Shown here: one piece after another, positions 40,894 to 50,643 of the stretch
Layout: every line of letters begins with the position of its first letter
How positions within the stretch are numbered: the first letter of the stretch is position 1
From: Nigerium sp.
Lineage (GTDB): Bacteria > Actinomycetota > Actinomycetes > Propionibacteriales > Propionibacteriaceae
Reading direction: 5' to 3'
DNA: 64,000 bases
NCBI GenBank assembly: GCA_016711325.1
Contig: JADJTH010000001.1
Coordinates: 62,001 to 126,000 of the forward strand
Notes under the pieces: model-generated
What the model was told of the DNA's origin: nothing
Databases searched by the model: none
What the model saw: only the letters and a program-made list of their open reading frames with translations
Position numbers and translations under genes: made by a program

Positions 40894-42246
40894 CTACAGG
40901 CTCAGGCGATCCTTGACCACCGCGGCGAGACGCTCCGCGGCCCGTGCGGCCTGCTCGGCCGTCGCGGCCTCGACCATCACGCGCACCAACGGCTCCGTGC
41001 CGGACGGACGCAGCAGCACCCGGCCGGTGCCGGCGAGCTCCCGGCTCGCGGCCGTCACCGCGGACTGCACCACGGGGTCGATCCCCGCACGCGCCTTGTT
41101 GACGCCGCTGACGTTGATCATCACCTGCGGCAACCGCTTCATCACTCCGGCCAGGTCGGCCAGCGAACGCCCGCTCGCGACCATTTGCGCGGCGACGTGC
41201 AGCGCGGTCAGGACACCATCACCGGTGGTGGCGAACTCGCTCATGATCACGTGTCCGGACTGCTCGCCACCGAGCGCGAACCCGTTGGCGTTCATCGACT
41301 CAAGGACGTAACGGTCGCCCACCTTCGTCTGATCGACGCGGATGCCGTGGGCCTCCATGGCGTGGAAGAAGCCCAGGTTACTCATCACCGTGGCGACGAC
41401 CGTGTTCGAGTGCAGCCCGCCGGCCGCCTTGAGCGCCAGCGCGAGAATCGCCAGGATCTGATCACCGTCGACCAGTGCACCGTCGGCGTCCACAGCCAGG
41501 CAGCGGTCGGCGTCGCCGTCGAACGCAAAACCCACATCGGCGCCGTAGTGCCGCACCGCGGCCTGCAGGCCCTCCATGTGCGTGGAGCCGGCGTTCTCGT
41601 TGATGTTGAGCCCCGTCGGGGAGGCGTTGATCGTGACGACCTCGGCGCCCTGAGCCCCGAAGGCCGCGGGTGCCGTCATGAAGGCGGCGCCGTTCGCGCA
41701 GTCGAGGACGACCTTCAGGCCGCTGAGGCTACCGCCGGTGCCGAGCGAACCGACCAGGTGGGCGACGTAGGCCTCCACGGCGGCGACGTCGTCGCGGACG
41801 CGCCCGACCGACGCGCCCACCGGGCGCTCCCAGTCGTGCACGAGTTGCGCCTCGATCATTTCTTCGAGCGTGTCGTCGAGCTTGACGCCGCCCCGGGCGA
41901 AGAACTTGATGCCGTTGTCGGGCATCGGGTTGTGCGAGGCGGAGAGCATGACGCCGAGATCGGCGTCCATCGCGTTCACGAGAAAGGCAGCGGCGGGTGT
42001 GGGCACGACGCCCACGCGCACGGCGTCGACGCCCGCCGACGCCAGGCCGGCGACCACGGCCGCCTCGAGGAACTCGCCGGAGGCGCGGGGGTCACGCGCG
42101 ACGAGGGCCACCGGACGGTGGCCCTCGAAAAGCCCGGACTCGCCGAGCACGTGCGCGGCCGCCACCGAGAGCTCGAGTGCGAGCTCTGCGGTGAGGTCCA
42201 CATTGGCCTTGCCACGGACACCGTCGGTGCCGAAAAGCCGGGCCAT
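40894..42246 (-). CDS. glmM: Phosphoglucosamine mutase
   Basis: 450 residues. It starts [19 protein letters not shown]; the phosphoserine loop is [17 protein letters not shown]; the metal loop is [14 protein letters not shown]; the sugar loop is [12 protein letters not shown]; and the phosphate-binding loop is [15 protein letters not shown]. All are diagnostic of GlmM, which converts glucosamine-6-P to glucosamine-1-P. It lies 5 bp after rpsI in an rplM-rpsI-glmM operon, a standard actinobacterial order. Confidence 0.97.
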   Translation of the reverse strand: MARLFGTDGVRGKANVDLTAELALELSVAAAHVLGESGLFEGHRPVALVARDPRASGEFLEAAVVAGLASAGVDAVRVGVVPTPAAAFLVNAMDADLGVMLSASHNPMPDNGIKFFARGGVKLDDTLEEMIEAQLVHDWERPVGASVGRVRDDVAAVEAYVAHLVGSLGTGGSLSGLKVVLDCANGAAFMTAPAAFGAQGAEVVTINASPTGLNINENAGSTHMEGLQAAVRHYGADVGFAFDGDADRCLAVDADGALVDGDQILAILALALKAAGGLHSNTVVATVMSNLGFFHAMEAHGIRVDQTKVGDRYVLESMNANGFALGGEQSGHVIMSEFATTGDGVLTALHVAAQMVASGRSLADLAGVMKRLPQVMINVSGVNKARAGIDPVVQSAVTAASRELAGTGRVLLRPSGTEPLVRVMVEAATAEQAARAAERLAAVVKDRLSL

Positions 42247-42251
42247 GGGTA

Positions 42252-42770
42252 TCAGCGCTTGCTGTACTGGGGTGCCTTGCGCGCCTTCTTGAGGCCGGCC
42301 TTCTTGCGCTCCTTGACGCGGGCGTCGCGGGTGAGCAGCCCGGCCTTCTTCAGCGCGGGTCGACTGGCCTCGGCGTCCACCGCGTTCAGCGCGCGCGCGA
42401 TCGCGAGGCGCAGTGCGCCGGCCTGGCCGGTCACGCCGCCACCGACGATCTTCGCGACGATGTCGTAGGAGCTCTCGACGGCTGCGGTGACGAGCGGCTC
42501 GTGGACGGTCTGCTGGTGCAGCTTGTTGGGGAAGTACTCCTCCAGCGTGCGTCCGTTGATCGTGAACTGACCCGAGCCCGGCTGGAGGCGCACACGGGCG
42601 ATGGCCTCCTTGCGGCGGCCGGTGGCCGCGCTGGCGGCGATGACCGCCGGGCGGGATCCCGGCGTCGCGGACGACGCGACACCCTCGGAGCGGTACGCGA
42701 TCTCGCGGTCCGCCTCATCGGTGAACGGCGTGATCTCAGCGAGGACTTCTTCGTTGGTGGTGTCAGTCAC
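42252..42770 (-). CDS. rpsI: 30S ribosomal protein S9
   Basis: 172 residues from GTG 42770. The ~45-residue acidic N-terminal extension is typical of actinobacteria. The S9 core begins at [19 protein letters not shown] and ends with the basic tail [12 protein letters not shown], whose last residues reach the P-site tRNA. It lies 17 bp after rplM. Confidence 0.97.
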   Translation of the reverse strand: MTDTTNEEVLAEITPFTDEADREIAYRSEGVASSATPGSRPAVIAASAATGRRKEAIARVRLQPGSGQFTINGRTLEEYFPNKLHQQTVHEPLVTAAVESSYDIVAKIVGGGVTGQAGALRLAIARALNAVDAEASRPALKKAGLLTRDARVKERKKAGLKKARKAPQYSKR

Positions 42771-42787
42771 GGTGCTTCCCTGTCGTG

Positions 42788-43231
42788 TCACTGGGCGATC
42801 TGGGTGATCTCGTACGCCTGCGGCTGCTGCGCGGCGTGCGGGTGCTCGGGGCCGGCATAGACCTTGAGCTTCTTGAGCTGCTGGCGGCTCAGCTTGTTCT
42901 TCGGCAGCATGCCCCACACCGCGGCCTCGACCGCCTTGCGGGGATCGTTGGCGAGCAGGTCGCCGTAGGACACGGCGCGCAGGCCACCCGGGCGCCCTGA
43001 GTGACGGTAGGCCATCTTGGTGGTGGCCTTGTTGCCGGTGAGGGCGATCTTGGAGGCGTTGACGACCACGACGAAGTCGCCGGTGTCAACGTGCGGCGCG
43101 TAGACCGGCTTGTGCTTGCCGCGCAGGAGCGTCGCTGCGGTGACGGCCAGGCGACCCAGCACGACGTCGGAGGCATCAATCACATGCCAGTTCCTGGTGA
43201 TTTCGCCAGGCTTGGGGCTGTACGTAGACAC
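42788..43231 (-). CDS. rplM: 50S ribosomal protein L13
   Basis: 147 residues from GTG 43231. [40 protein letters not shown], and [20 protein letters not shown] are L13 motifs. It is first gene of rplM-rpsI-glmM. The 215 bp to the divergent EF-G-like gene must hold both promoters. Confidence 0.97.
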   Translation of the reverse strand: MSTYSPKPGEITRNWHVIDASDVVLGRLAVTAATLLRGKHKPVYAPHVDTGDFVVVVNASKIALTGNKATTKMAYRHSGRPGGLRAVSYGDLLANDPRKAVEAAVWGMLPKNKLSRQQLKKLKVYAGPEHPHAAQQPQAYEITQIAQ

Positions 43232-43446
43232 GGTCGTGGACCATCTTCCATATCAGAGCTGAACAATACGTGAGCGTCGGCGCGGGTCACCACGAGGGGC
43301 GCGCTCCAGCGCAACAGCGGCTCAGATTACCGTGAGCGAGCGTGCGGGTCAAAAGCGCCCCTCGATCGGCCGTCCGGTGCCGCGCCGCGGGTCCAGACCT
43401 GGCCACAAACGGCACGCGTCCTGCCCCACCGTGGCAGGGTTGGGAC

Positions 43447-45543
43447 ATGAGTTCAAAGGTGAACACTGCACTGGTCCAGGTGAACAATCCGGACGATGTC
43501 CGCAACGTCGTGCTGATCGGCAACGCGGGGTCGGGTAAGACCTCGCTGTTCGAGCAGTTGCTGCGTGCGCGCGTCGCCGGCTACAGGGGCGAGAAGGACG
43601 ACGCCGAGCGCCTTTCTCAGCTCTACCTCGCGTCGCTGGTCACCGGCGATGTCATCGTCAATCTCCTCGACGCCCCCGGGCATCCCGACTTCGTGGGCGA
43701 ACTGCGCGCGGGAATCCGCGCCGCGGACGCGGCGATCTTCGTCGTCAGCGCCGCAGACGGCATCGACGGTGCCGCGCAGACCCTGTGGGAGGAGTGCGCC
43801 GACGCCAACCTTCCCCGGGTGATCGCGCTCACCAAGCTCGACGCCGCGCATACCGACTTCGACACGGTGGTCGAAGAGATCAAGGCGAAGCTCGGCGAAG
43901 GTGTCCTCCCGGTCCACGTACCCGTGGGCGAAGGTGCGGGCATCCACGGCACCGTCGGCGTCCTGTCGCGGCGCTTCCGCGACTACTCCGGCGGCGGGGA
44001 GCCCGTCCTCCATGAGGGCGACGACGCCCACGACGACCTCCTCGAACTGCACCGCGGCCCCCTGATCGAGTCGCTGATCGAAGAGGCCGAGGACGACGCC
44101 CTCATGGACTCCTACCTCGAGGGCACCGACCCCGGGCGCGTCTACCTGCTCGACGACCTGATGAAGGCGACCTCGCGGGCGAATCTCTTCCCGGTGGTGC
44201 CGGTGATCCAGTCCAGCGGCCTGGGCACCGAAGAACTGCTGAGCCTGATCGAGCACGGCTTCCCGACCCCGAGCCTGCACCCCAATCCCGTCATGGTGAA
44301 GCTCGACGGCGACGAGGTCGGCCCGGCCCCCTCGGATCCGTCCGCCCGGTTGTGCGCGCAGGTGATCCGCACCACGACCGACCCCTTCGCGGGCCGGTTG
44401 TCGATGGTGCGCATCTTCTCGGGCACCCTCCGCAGCGACGACGTCGTCCACGTCTCCGGCCACCGCTCGTTCTTCCTCGACGACACCGACGAGGCGCATC
44501 CCGATCACGACCACGAGGAGCGCATCGGCCAGATCCAGCAGGCGCACGGCGTCGAACTCAAGGCGAAGACCTCCGCCATCGCCGGCGAGATCGTCATGGT
44601 GCCGAAGCTGACGACGGCGGAGACCGGCGACACCCTGTCGGCACGCGAGGGCGTGGTGGTCGTCGCCAACTGGCGGACGCCGCAGGCGCTGCTCCCGCTG
44701 GCGATCAGGGCCACCACCCGCAACGACGAAGACAAGCTCGCCGGCGCGCTCCAGCGGCTGGCGGTCGAGGACGCCACCGTGCGGCTCGCGCGCGGGGCGT
44801 CCGACCAGTTGGTGCTGTGGACGACCGGGCAGGCGCACGCCGACCTGCTGCTGGCCCGCCTGCGCAACCGTTACGGTGTCAACGTGGAGCAGCAGCCCGT
44901 GAAGATCGCGCTGCGCGAGACCTTCACGGGGAAGGCGACCGCGCTCGGACGCCACGTCAAGCAGTCCGGCGGTCACGGCCAGTACGCGGTGGTGAACATC
45001 CATGTCGAACCCCTGGAGCGCGGTGCCGGCTTCGAGTTCGTCGACAAGGTCGTGGGCGGCGCGGTGCCGCGCCAGTTCATCCCTTCGGTCGAGAAGGGCG
45101 CGAGGGCGCAACTCGAGAGGGGCGTCATCGCCGGCTTCCCGATGGTGGACGTCCGGGTCACGCTGTTCGACGGCAAGTCGCACTCGGTCGACTCCTCCGA
45201 CATGGCCTTCCAGATGGCGGCTGGCGCCGCGCTCAAGGAGGCCGCGACGGTCGGTGCGAACGTCGCGCTGCTGGAGCCGCTCGACCTCGTCACGGTCACG
45301 GTCGCCGAGGAGTACATGGGCGCGGTGATGACCGACATGTCCGGACGCCGCGGGCAACTCCTCGGCACGGACACCGCGGGTCGGAAGGTGATCATCCGCG
45401 GGCTCGTTCCTCAGCTCGAACTGGCGCGGTATGCGATCGACCTGCGTGGCCTCGCGCACGGGACGGGATCGTTCTCCCGGACGTTCCACGGCTACGAACT
45501 GCTGCCCGGCAACCTTGTGGACGAGTTCACCAAGAAGGGCTGA
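43447..45543 (+). CDS. Elongation factor G-like protein (FusA2 type)
   Basis: 698 residues from ATG 43447. G-domain motifs: P-loop GNAGSGKTSLFEQLL, DAPGHPDF, and TKLD in place of NKxD. Later EF-G domains: ARLCAQVIRTTTDPFAGRLSMVR (domain II), SGGHGQYAVVNIHVEPL (domain IV) and AEEYMGAVMTDMSGRRGQLLG (domain V). It is smaller and more divergent than canonical EF-G and is not beside rpsG/tuf, matching the actinobacterial paralogue often called FusA2. The function (translation under stress or ribosome rescue) is not established by sequence. Confidence 0.88.
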   Translation: MSSKVNTALVQVNNPDDVRNVVLIGNAGSGKTSLFEQLLRARVAGYRGEKDDAERLSQLYLASLVTGDVIVNLLDAPGHPDFVGELRAGIRAADAAIFVVSAADGIDGAAQTLWEECADANLPRVIALTKLDAAHTDFDTVVEEIKAKLGEGVLPVHVPVGEGAGIHGTVGVLSRRFRDYSGGGEPVLHEGDDAHDDLLELHRGPLIESLIEEAEDDALMDSYLEGTDPGRVYLLDDLMKATSRANLFPVVPVIQSSGLGTEELLSLIEHGFPTPSLHPNPVMVKLDGDEVGPAPSDPSARLCAQVIRTTTDPFAGRLSMVRIFSGTLRSDDVVHVSGHRSFFLDDTDEAHPDHDHEERIGQIQQAHGVELKAKTSAIAGEIVMVPKLTTAETGDTLSAREGVVVVANWRTPQALLPLAIRATTRNDEDKLAGALQRLAVEDATVRLARGASDQLVLWTTGQAHADLLLARLRNRYGVNVEQQPVKIALRETFTGKATALGRHVKQSGGHGQYAVVNIHVEPLERGAGFEFVDKVVGGAVPRQFIPSVEKGARAQLERGVIAGFPMVDVRVTLFDGKSHSVDSSDMAFQMAAGAALKEAATVGANVALLEPLDLVTVTVAEEYMGAVMTDMSGRRGQLLGTDTAGRKVIIRGLVPQLELARYAIDLRGLAHGTGSFSRTFHGYELLPGNLVDEFTKKG

Positions 45544-45570
45544 TCCGCCGCGGCCGATCGCCCCGGCCGC

Positions 45571-46137
45571 TCACGGTGCCGGCGTCCCCGAGGGGGTGCC
45601 GGCACCGGCGTCCTCGGGCCCGGGGGGTCCGGGCAGGATGCCGTCGTCGACGCCGTCCGCGTCCAGCGCGTGCCGCGGGAAGACCCAGAACCGCAGCATC
45701 AGGTAGATGTAGATGCCCTCCATGCAGGCGGCGGTCACCCGGGCCACCTGGAGCTGGACGCCGAGCCAGTCGAGCACCGAGGCGAAACCCACGATCCAGA
45801 TCAGGTAGTTGCTGACGATGACGAAGACGTACTTGCCGCTCTGCTTGCCCAGGTCGCCGTGCTCGCGGAAGTTCAGCCAGCGGTTGAGGATGAACGCATA
45901 GACCGAAGCCAGGCCGTATCCGATCGAGAACGCCAGGCTGTACGGCAGGCGCCAGAAATGCCCGATGATCGTGAGCAGCCCCATGTCGAGCACGAAGGCG
46001 CTGCCGTTGATCAGGGCATACCCGATGAAGGTGATCGGCAACATCCGGCTCAGCCATGGCGGGAGTGCGTTCCGCACCCGGGTGGTGAATCCGGCGAACC
46101 AGAGCGCGGCCGGTCCGTCCTCGCCGTCTGTGCGCAT
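45571..46137 (-). CDS. GtrA-family membrane protein
   Basis: 188 residues with four membrane helices. The GtrA signature is visible: FIGYALINGSAFVLDMGLL, SIGYGLASVYAFILNRWLNF and a final helix (GIYIYLMLRFWVFP). Family members support flipping or transfer of lipid-linked sugars in cell-wall/teichoic acid glycosylation. The C-terminal ~30 residues are Pro/Gly/Asp-rich and disordered. It converges with the EF-G-like gene. Confidence 0.85.
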   Translation of the reverse strand: MRTDGEDGPAALWFAGFTTRVRNALPPWLSRMLPITFIGYALINGSAFVLDMGLLTIIGHFWRLPYSLAFSIGYGLASVYAFILNRWLNFREHGDLGKQSGKYVFVIVSNYLIWIVGFASVLDWLGVQLQVARVTAACMEGIYIYLMLRFWVFPRHALDADGVDDGILPGPPGPEDAGAGTPSGTPAP

Positions 46138-46196
46138 GGTCAGAACAATAGGGCCGGGCGGGTGGTGGCGCTGACGCTCTCGCGACGTGCGGGGGG

Positions 46197-46610
46197 CTAG
46201 ATGGTGAAGACGGGCGTCGTGCCGGGCGGAATCGAGGCCGAATCGACGATCTGCTTACCGAACGGGAAGCAGGTCACCGGGATCATCTTCACGTTGGCGA
46301 TGGCCAGCGGGATGCCGATGATGGTGACGGCCTGCGCGGCCGCGGTGGTCAGGTGGCCGAGGGCCAGCCACATTCCGCCGATGAGGAACCAGATCACGTT
46401 CATGATCGCCGAGCCCGCACCCGCCGACGGCCGGTTGACCACGGTCTTGCCGAACGGCCACAGCGCGTACGACCCCATCCGGAACGAAGCGATGCCCGCC
46501 GGGATCGTCACGATGAACAGGCAGGCGACCGCGCCGAAGAGGAAGTAGCCCAAGGCGAGCCAGATTCCGCCCGTGACGAGCCAGATGACGTTCAAGATCG
46601 CGCGCAGCAT
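46197..46610 (-). CDS. YccF domain-containing membrane protein
   Basis: 137 residues holding two copies of the YccF unit: ILNVIWLVTGGIWLALGYF with FRMGSYALWPFGKTVV, and IMNVIWFLIGGMWLALGHL with VKMIPVTCFPFGKQIV. Each has membrane helices followed by a PFGK motif. The function of the family is unknown. AAGGGAAGC lies just upstream of the ATG. Confidence 0.85.
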   Translation of the reverse strand: MLRAILNVIWLVTGGIWLALGYFLFGAVACLFIVTIPAGIASFRMGSYALWPFGKTVVNRPSAGAGSAIMNVIWFLIGGMWLALGHLTTAAAQAVTIIGIPLAIANVKMIPVTCFPFGKQIVDSASIPPGTTPVFTI

Positions 46611-46736
46611 GGTCGCTTCCCTTCATCGCGGACGCCGGCCGTCCGCTCCCCTTCACTGTACTTGGCTCTCGTCGTCATCCGGCCGTGGCGCCGTGCCGCC
46701 ACGGACGCACCCGCGATCCCGCACTACCATGACCGG

Positions 46737-47531
46737 GTGCCCGATCGATCCTCACGCGTCCACCGCGAAGTGGTGTCCTACGTGCGTCGCTCGGAACGGA
46801 TGAACCCGTCCCAGGAGAAGGCGTGGGCGACCCACGCCGACCGCCTCCTCGTCACGGTGCCCGCCCGCGAGCTCGACACCTCGGTGCACCCGGAGGCGCA
46901 CGTCGCGTGGGCGTCCGTCTTCGGGCGCGAGGCGCCCGTGATCGTCGAGATCGGCTCCGGACGCGGCGAGGCCCTGGTCGCGCTCGCCGCCACCCACCCG
47001 GAAGCCAACGTGGTCGCCTTCGAGGTGTTCGCGCCGGCCATCGCCTCCAGCCTGTCGCGCATCGCCCGCCACGGCGTGGAGAACGTCCGGATCGTGCGGG
47101 CCAACGGCGCCGAGGGACTGGAGCACCTGTTCGCGCCGGACTCGCTGACGCAGGTGTGGACCTTCTTCCCCGACCCCTGGCACAAGGCCCGTCATCACAA
47201 GCGCCGCCTGGTCGGCCCCGAGTTCGCCGCGCTGGTGGTCTCGCGGCTCGTGCCGGGTGGCCTGTGGCGGCTGGCCACCGACTGGGAGGACTACGCCCTC
47301 TCCATGCGCGCGGTGCTGGACTCCGCGCCCGGGCTGGTCAACGTGCACCACGGCTGGGCGCCCCGGTGGCCCGAGCGCCCTGTGACCAAGTACGAAGCAC
47401 GCGGGCTGGCCGCGGGACGCGCCGTGTTCGACCTCACCTATCGACGGACGCCCACCGACGACGCGTCGGCGGCCGGCGACCTCCTGCACCGGACCCCGCG
47501 CCCGGACGCGTCCGGGGAGGTCGCCCAGTGA
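46737..47531 (+). CDS. trmB: tRNA (guanine-N7-)-methyltransferase
   Basis: 264 residues from GTG 46737. SAM site IVEIGSGRGEALVALA; LTQVWTFFPDPWHKARHHKRRL (the PDPWxKxxHxKRR motif unique to TrmB); and PVTKYEARGLAAGRAVFDL at the C-terminus. It methylates G46 of tRNA. It is first in a trmB-truA-methyltransferase run joined by two GTGA overlaps. Confidence 0.95.
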   Translation: MPDRSSRVHREVVSYVRRSERMNPSQEKAWATHADRLLVTVPARELDTSVHPEAHVAWASVFGREAPVIVEIGSGRGEALVALAATHPEANVVAFEVFAPAIASSLSRIARHGVENVRIVRANGAEGLEHLFAPDSLTQVWTFFPDPWHKARHHKRRLVGPEFAALVVSRLVPGGLWRLATDWEDYALSMRAVLDSAPGLVNVHHGWAPRWPERPVTKYEARGLAAGRAVFDLTYRRTPTDDASAAGDLLHRTPRPDASGEVAQ

Positions 47532-48364
47532 CCACGCGCTACCGGATCGATCTGGCCTACGACGGCGCCCGTTTTCACGGATGGGCGCGTCAGGACGGTC
47601 TGCGCACGGTTCAGGGCACCCTGGAGCACTGGATCACCACGGTGCTGCGCCTCGACTCACCGGTCGAGCTGACGGTCGCCGGGCGCACGGACGCCGGGGT
47701 CCACGCCCGCGGCCAGGTGGCGCACGCCGACCTGCCGGGCGACGACCTGGCGCCGGAGCTGTTCCGGCGTCTGGGCCGCGTGCTGCCCGACGATCTGGCC
47801 GTCCGCCGGGTGAGTGTCGCGCCCGCGGGGTTCGACGCGCGGTTCGCGGCGATCTGGCGCCGCTACGTCTTCAGGCTGTGCGACGGCCTCCCCGACCCAC
47901 TGGAGCGCCACGTGTCCGTCCGGGTGCGCGGCGATCTCGACGTCGCGAGGATGGACGCCGCGGCCCGCGGCCTCGTCGGTCTGCACGACTTCGGGGCATT
48001 CTGCAAGCGTCGCGACGGGGCCTCCACGATCCGGGAGATGCTCGACTGCCGGGCCGGGCGGACGGCGTCCGGGCTGGTCGAGGTGACCCTGCTGGCCGAC
48101 GCGTTCTGCCACTCGATGGTGCGCTCCGTGGTGGGTGCGCTGGTCGCCGTCGGCACGGGTCGGCGAGACGCGACGTGGTTCGCCCACCTGATCGACCGGC
48201 CCGAGCGCGCCGGCGACGTCACGGTGCTTGCCCCCCACGGCCTGGTGCTGGAGGAGGTGGGCTACCCGCCGGACGCCGGCTTCGCCGCGCGGGTGACGGC
48301 GGCCAGGGCCCGCCGCGACGATGCGGCGAGCAGCCGCGCACCCGACGACCAGGAGCACCCGTGA
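47528..48364 (+). CDS. truA: tRNA pseudouridine(38-40) synthase
   Basis: 278 residues. YDGARFHGWARQDGLRTVQG; the catalytic Asp in TVAGRTDAGVHARGQVAH; FDARFAAIWRRYVFRL; and FCHSMVRSVVGALVAVG are TruA motifs. It isomerises uridines in the anticodon stem. It starts at a GTG overlapping the trmB stop. In many actinobacteria truA follows rplQ; here it has moved to trmB. Confidence 0.96.
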   Translation: MTTRYRIDLAYDGARFHGWARQDGLRTVQGTLEHWITTVLRLDSPVELTVAGRTDAGVHARGQVAHADLPGDDLAPELFRRLGRVLPDDLAVRRVSVAPAGFDARFAAIWRRYVFRLCDGLPDPLERHVSVRVRGDLDVARMDAAARGLVGLHDFGAFCKRRDGASTIREMLDCRAGRTASGLVEVTLLADAFCHSMVRSVVGALVAVGTGRRDATWFAHLIDRPERAGDVTVLAPHGLVLEEVGYPPDAGFAARVTAARARRDDAASSRAPDDQEHP

Positions 48365-48981
48365 CGCACTATTTCGAGACGCCCTCCGGAGCCGGGCGCG
48401 AACGCCAGGTGCGCGCACGGTTCTGGGACACCGAGTGGACCTTCACGACGGCGGCCGGCGTGTTCAGCGGCGACGGGCTCGACCAGGGCACCGCCGTCCT
48501 GCTGCGCTCACACACCCCGAGGCCGGGAAGCCGGCGGATGCTCGACCTCGGCTGCGGTTTCGGGGTGATCGCCGTCGCGCTCGCCTCGGCCGCCCCCCAG
48601 GCGCACGTGGACGCCGTCGACGTCAACGAGCGCGCCCTCGACCTCACGGTCCGCAACGCGGCCGCGCACGGTGTCGGCGACCGAGTGCGGGCGTCGCAGC
48701 CCGACGGGGTGGCGGGCGACGTCCGCTACGACGAGATCTGGTCGAACCCGCCGATCCGAATCGGTAAGGACGCCTTGCACGACCTGCTGTTGCGTTGGCT
48801 GCCCCGGCTCGCGCCGGACGGCCTCGCGCGGCTCGTGGTCGGACGACACCTGGGCGCGGACTCGCTGCAACGCTGGCTGATCGCCCAGGGATACCGGTGC
48901 GACCGCACCGGCTCGGCGAAAGGTTTCCGAGTTTTCGAGGTCGCACCCCTTGAGTCCACCACCGATGCCGGGCTACGGTAG
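48361..48981 (+). CDS. RsmC-type class I SAM methyltransferase
   Basis: 206 residues from GTG 48361, overlapping the truA stop. SAM motif MLDLGCGFGVIAVALAS; acidic motif VDAVDVNERALDL; and catalytic EIWSNPPIRIGKDALHD (NPPI/L/F). This is the small, single-domain RsmC-like group that methylates exocyclic amines of guanine in RNA; the exact target is unproven. Clustering with trmB and truA supports an RNA substrate. Confidence 0.82.
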   Translation: MTHYFETPSGAGRERQVRARFWDTEWTFTTAAGVFSGDGLDQGTAVLLRSHTPRPGSRRMLDLGCGFGVIAVALASAAPQAHVDAVDVNERALDLTVRNAAAHGVGDRVRASQPDGVAGDVRYDEIWSNPPIRIGKDALHDLLLRWLPRLAPDGLARLVVGRHLGADSLQRWLIAQGYRCDRTGSAKGFRVFEVAPLESTTDAGLR

Positions 48982-49025
48982 ACAGATCGGAGCGGCGGTC
49001 CCGCCGTCGCGGAGAGGAGTTGCCC

Positions 49026-49235
49026 ATGGGTACCGGTGACAAGATCTCGAACAAGGCCGAGGAGCTGGCCGGCCAAGCCAAGGAAGCCGCAGGAGACGTC
49101 ACGGGTGACGCCGACCTCGAGGCCGAAGGCAAGGCAGAACAGCTGATCGCCAAGGCGAAGCAGGCGGGCGAACATCTCAAGGATGCCGCAGGCGACCTGG
49201 TCGGCGGCGTCAAGGACGCCCTCGACGGCCGATAG
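49026..49235 (+). CDS. CsbD family stress protein
   Basis: 69 residues with GAGAGGAG upstream. It is lysine/alanine/glutamate-rich with the CsbD repeat pattern KAEELAGQAKEAAGDVTGD and ends KDALDGR. CsbD proteins are small, largely disordered, general-stress-induced proteins of unknown mechanism. It is followed by a strong terminator hairpin. Confidence 0.85.
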   Translation: MGTGDKISNKAEELAGQAKEAAGDVTGDADLEAEGKAEQLIAKAKQAGEHLKDAAGDLVGGVKDALDGR

Positions 49236-49256
49236 CACTCGACCATCACACACCAC

Positions 49257-49295
49257 CCAGCCGGGGTGCGAGCGAACTGCTCGCACCCCGGCTGG
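49257..49295 (+). terminator. Terminator hairpin after csbD
   Basis: CCAGCCGGGGTGCGAGC pairs perfectly (17 bp) with GCTCGCACCCCGGCTGG around the loop GAACT. No U-tract follows. It insulates the cobalamin-controlled operon downstream. Confidence 0.8.
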
Positions 49296-49365
49296 CGTCT
49301 GGGCGCGGCGTCCACCGAAGCCGGGACGGCGATCCGCCCATCGCGGTGCCGGGCCGTGCGCGGAT

Positions 49366-49476
49366 CCGGGTTATGATTCGACGAAGCCGCGTGGGGGAAC
49401 TCCGGTGTGAAACCGGGACTGACCCGCAGCCGTGACGCCCGTTCGGGCGAAGTCGGAATGCCCGCTGCGGCCGAGA
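49366..49476 (+). promoter_or_regulatory. Cobalamin riboswitch
   Basis: The core is recognisable: GGGGGAACTCCGGTGTGAAA, then CCGGGACTGACCCGCAGCCG with TGA, the conserved (GG)GAAxxxGGTGxGAAxCC-xxGGCTGxCCCGCxACTGTGA-like strand. The 3' part AGTCGGAATGCCCGCTGC matches the B12 box (AGTCxGGAxxCCxGCC). It sits about 85 bases before the first gene of the ECF operon. Binding of adenosyl- or methylcobalamin is expected to shut off the operon, which argues that the transported compound is a cobalamin or precursor. Confidence 0.9.
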
Positions 49477-49560
49477 ACAACCACGTCAACCGTCGAGGTA
49501 CGCGGGTGGGGTTACCGGTTCAGCTGGGGGCCTGGCACGACACCTCAGTGAGGACCACCG

Positions 49561-50643
49561 ATGACTCGCTCACTCAAGCCGCTGGTGGCGGCGTTCGGCG
49601 CGCTCACGCTCGCGCTGACCACCATGACCGTCGCCGCCGTCCCGGCCCGCGCGGCCGATCCCAAGGCCGCGACCGCGGCCGTCGCCTGGCTCGCCGATCC
49701 CGCCCAGATGACGACGGCCGCCGGCGACGCCGCGTCCGCCAGCGACGCCCTCATCGCTTTCGCGGCCGTCAAGGACCCGTCCACCGCCGACGAGGTCGCC
49801 ACGCTCGTGGAGTCGCTTCGCACGACCGGCGCCGAGTACGCCGGCGGCGATGTCGCGGCCGCCGCCAAGCTGGCGGTCGCACTCGAGGCGGTCGGCCAGA
49901 ACCCCCGCACCTTCCTCCCGGGCATGGACCTGATCGCGGCCGTACGCGACGGCGTCCAGGAGGACGGCGCCGTCGGCGCGTTCCCCAGCCCGTTCTCGTC
50001 CGGCATGGCAGCCGTCGCGCTGGCGCGCGCGGACGAGGCCGTCCCGGCGCCGGTGATGACCTACCTGCTGCAGCGTCAGCGCACCGACGGCGGATTCGTC
50101 TCGACACTGGACGACCTGGACTGGAGCGGCAAGCCCGTGGTCCCGGACGCCGACAACACCGGCATGGGCCTGCTCGCCCTGCTCGCCGACGACGCTGCGG
50201 CGCCGGACGCGAAGGCCTCGGCCATCGCCTGGGCGGCTCAGAATCAGGCGACCGACGGCGCCTGGGAGGGCTGGAACCGGGCCAACTCGACGGCCGTGAT
50301 GGGCTCCGCGCTCGCGAGCGCCGGCGAGAACGTCGACAAGGCGGTGGCCTTCCTGGTCACGCAACAGCAGCCCTCCGGCGCCTTCGTGTCCAGCAATCCC
50401 ACCACCGGCGACACGTTCGACGATGCTCTCACCACCACCCAGGCGGTGCTGCTGCTCGCCGGCGTGTCCTACCTCGATGTCGCGTGGCCGAACCCGGCGC
50501 AACCGTCCTCGCCCGGTCCGCACGCGGCCACGCCCACGACACCCGGCGCCCCCGGTATGGAGCCCTGGCTCGTCGGCGGCGTCGTGGTGCTGCTTCTGGG
50601 CGGCGCGGCCGTGCTCGTCGTGCGCCGCCGCGCGCGGACGTGA
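49561..50643 (+). CDS. Secreted, membrane-anchored prenyltransferase/terpenoid-cyclase-fold protein
   Basis: 360 residues: Sec signal peptide (MTRSLKPLVAAFGALTLALT, ending AAVPARA-A), an alpha/alpha-barrel-like repeat region, a Pro/Thr linker, a C-terminal helix (WLVGGVVVLLLGGAAVLVV) and an RRRART stop-transfer, so it is displayed outside. Repeats such as YLLQRQRTDGGFVSTLDDLD, NTGMGLLALLADD and FLVTQQQPSGAFVSSNPTTG are of the squalene-cyclase/prenyltransferase type. The same fold forms the N-terminal domain of intrinsic factor and transcobalamin. Downstream of a B12 riboswitch, cobalamin capture at the surface is a reasonable inference. Confidence 0.75.
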   Translation: MTRSLKPLVAAFGALTLALTTMTVAAVPARAADPKAATAAVAWLADPAQMTTAAGDAASASDALIAFAAVKDPSTADEVATLVESLRTTGAEYAGGDVAAAAKLAVALEAVGQNPRTFLPGMDLIAAVRDGVQEDGAVGAFPSPFSSGMAAVALARADEAVPAPVMTYLLQRQRTDGGFVSTLDDLDWSGKPVVPDADNTGMGLLALLADDAAAPDAKASAIAWAAQNQATDGAWEGWNRANSTAVMGSALASAGENVDKAVAFLVTQQQPSGAFVSSNPTTGDTFDDALTTTQAVLLLAGVSYLDVAWPNPAQPSSPGPHAATPTTPGAPGMEPWLVGGVVVLLLGGAAVLVVRRRART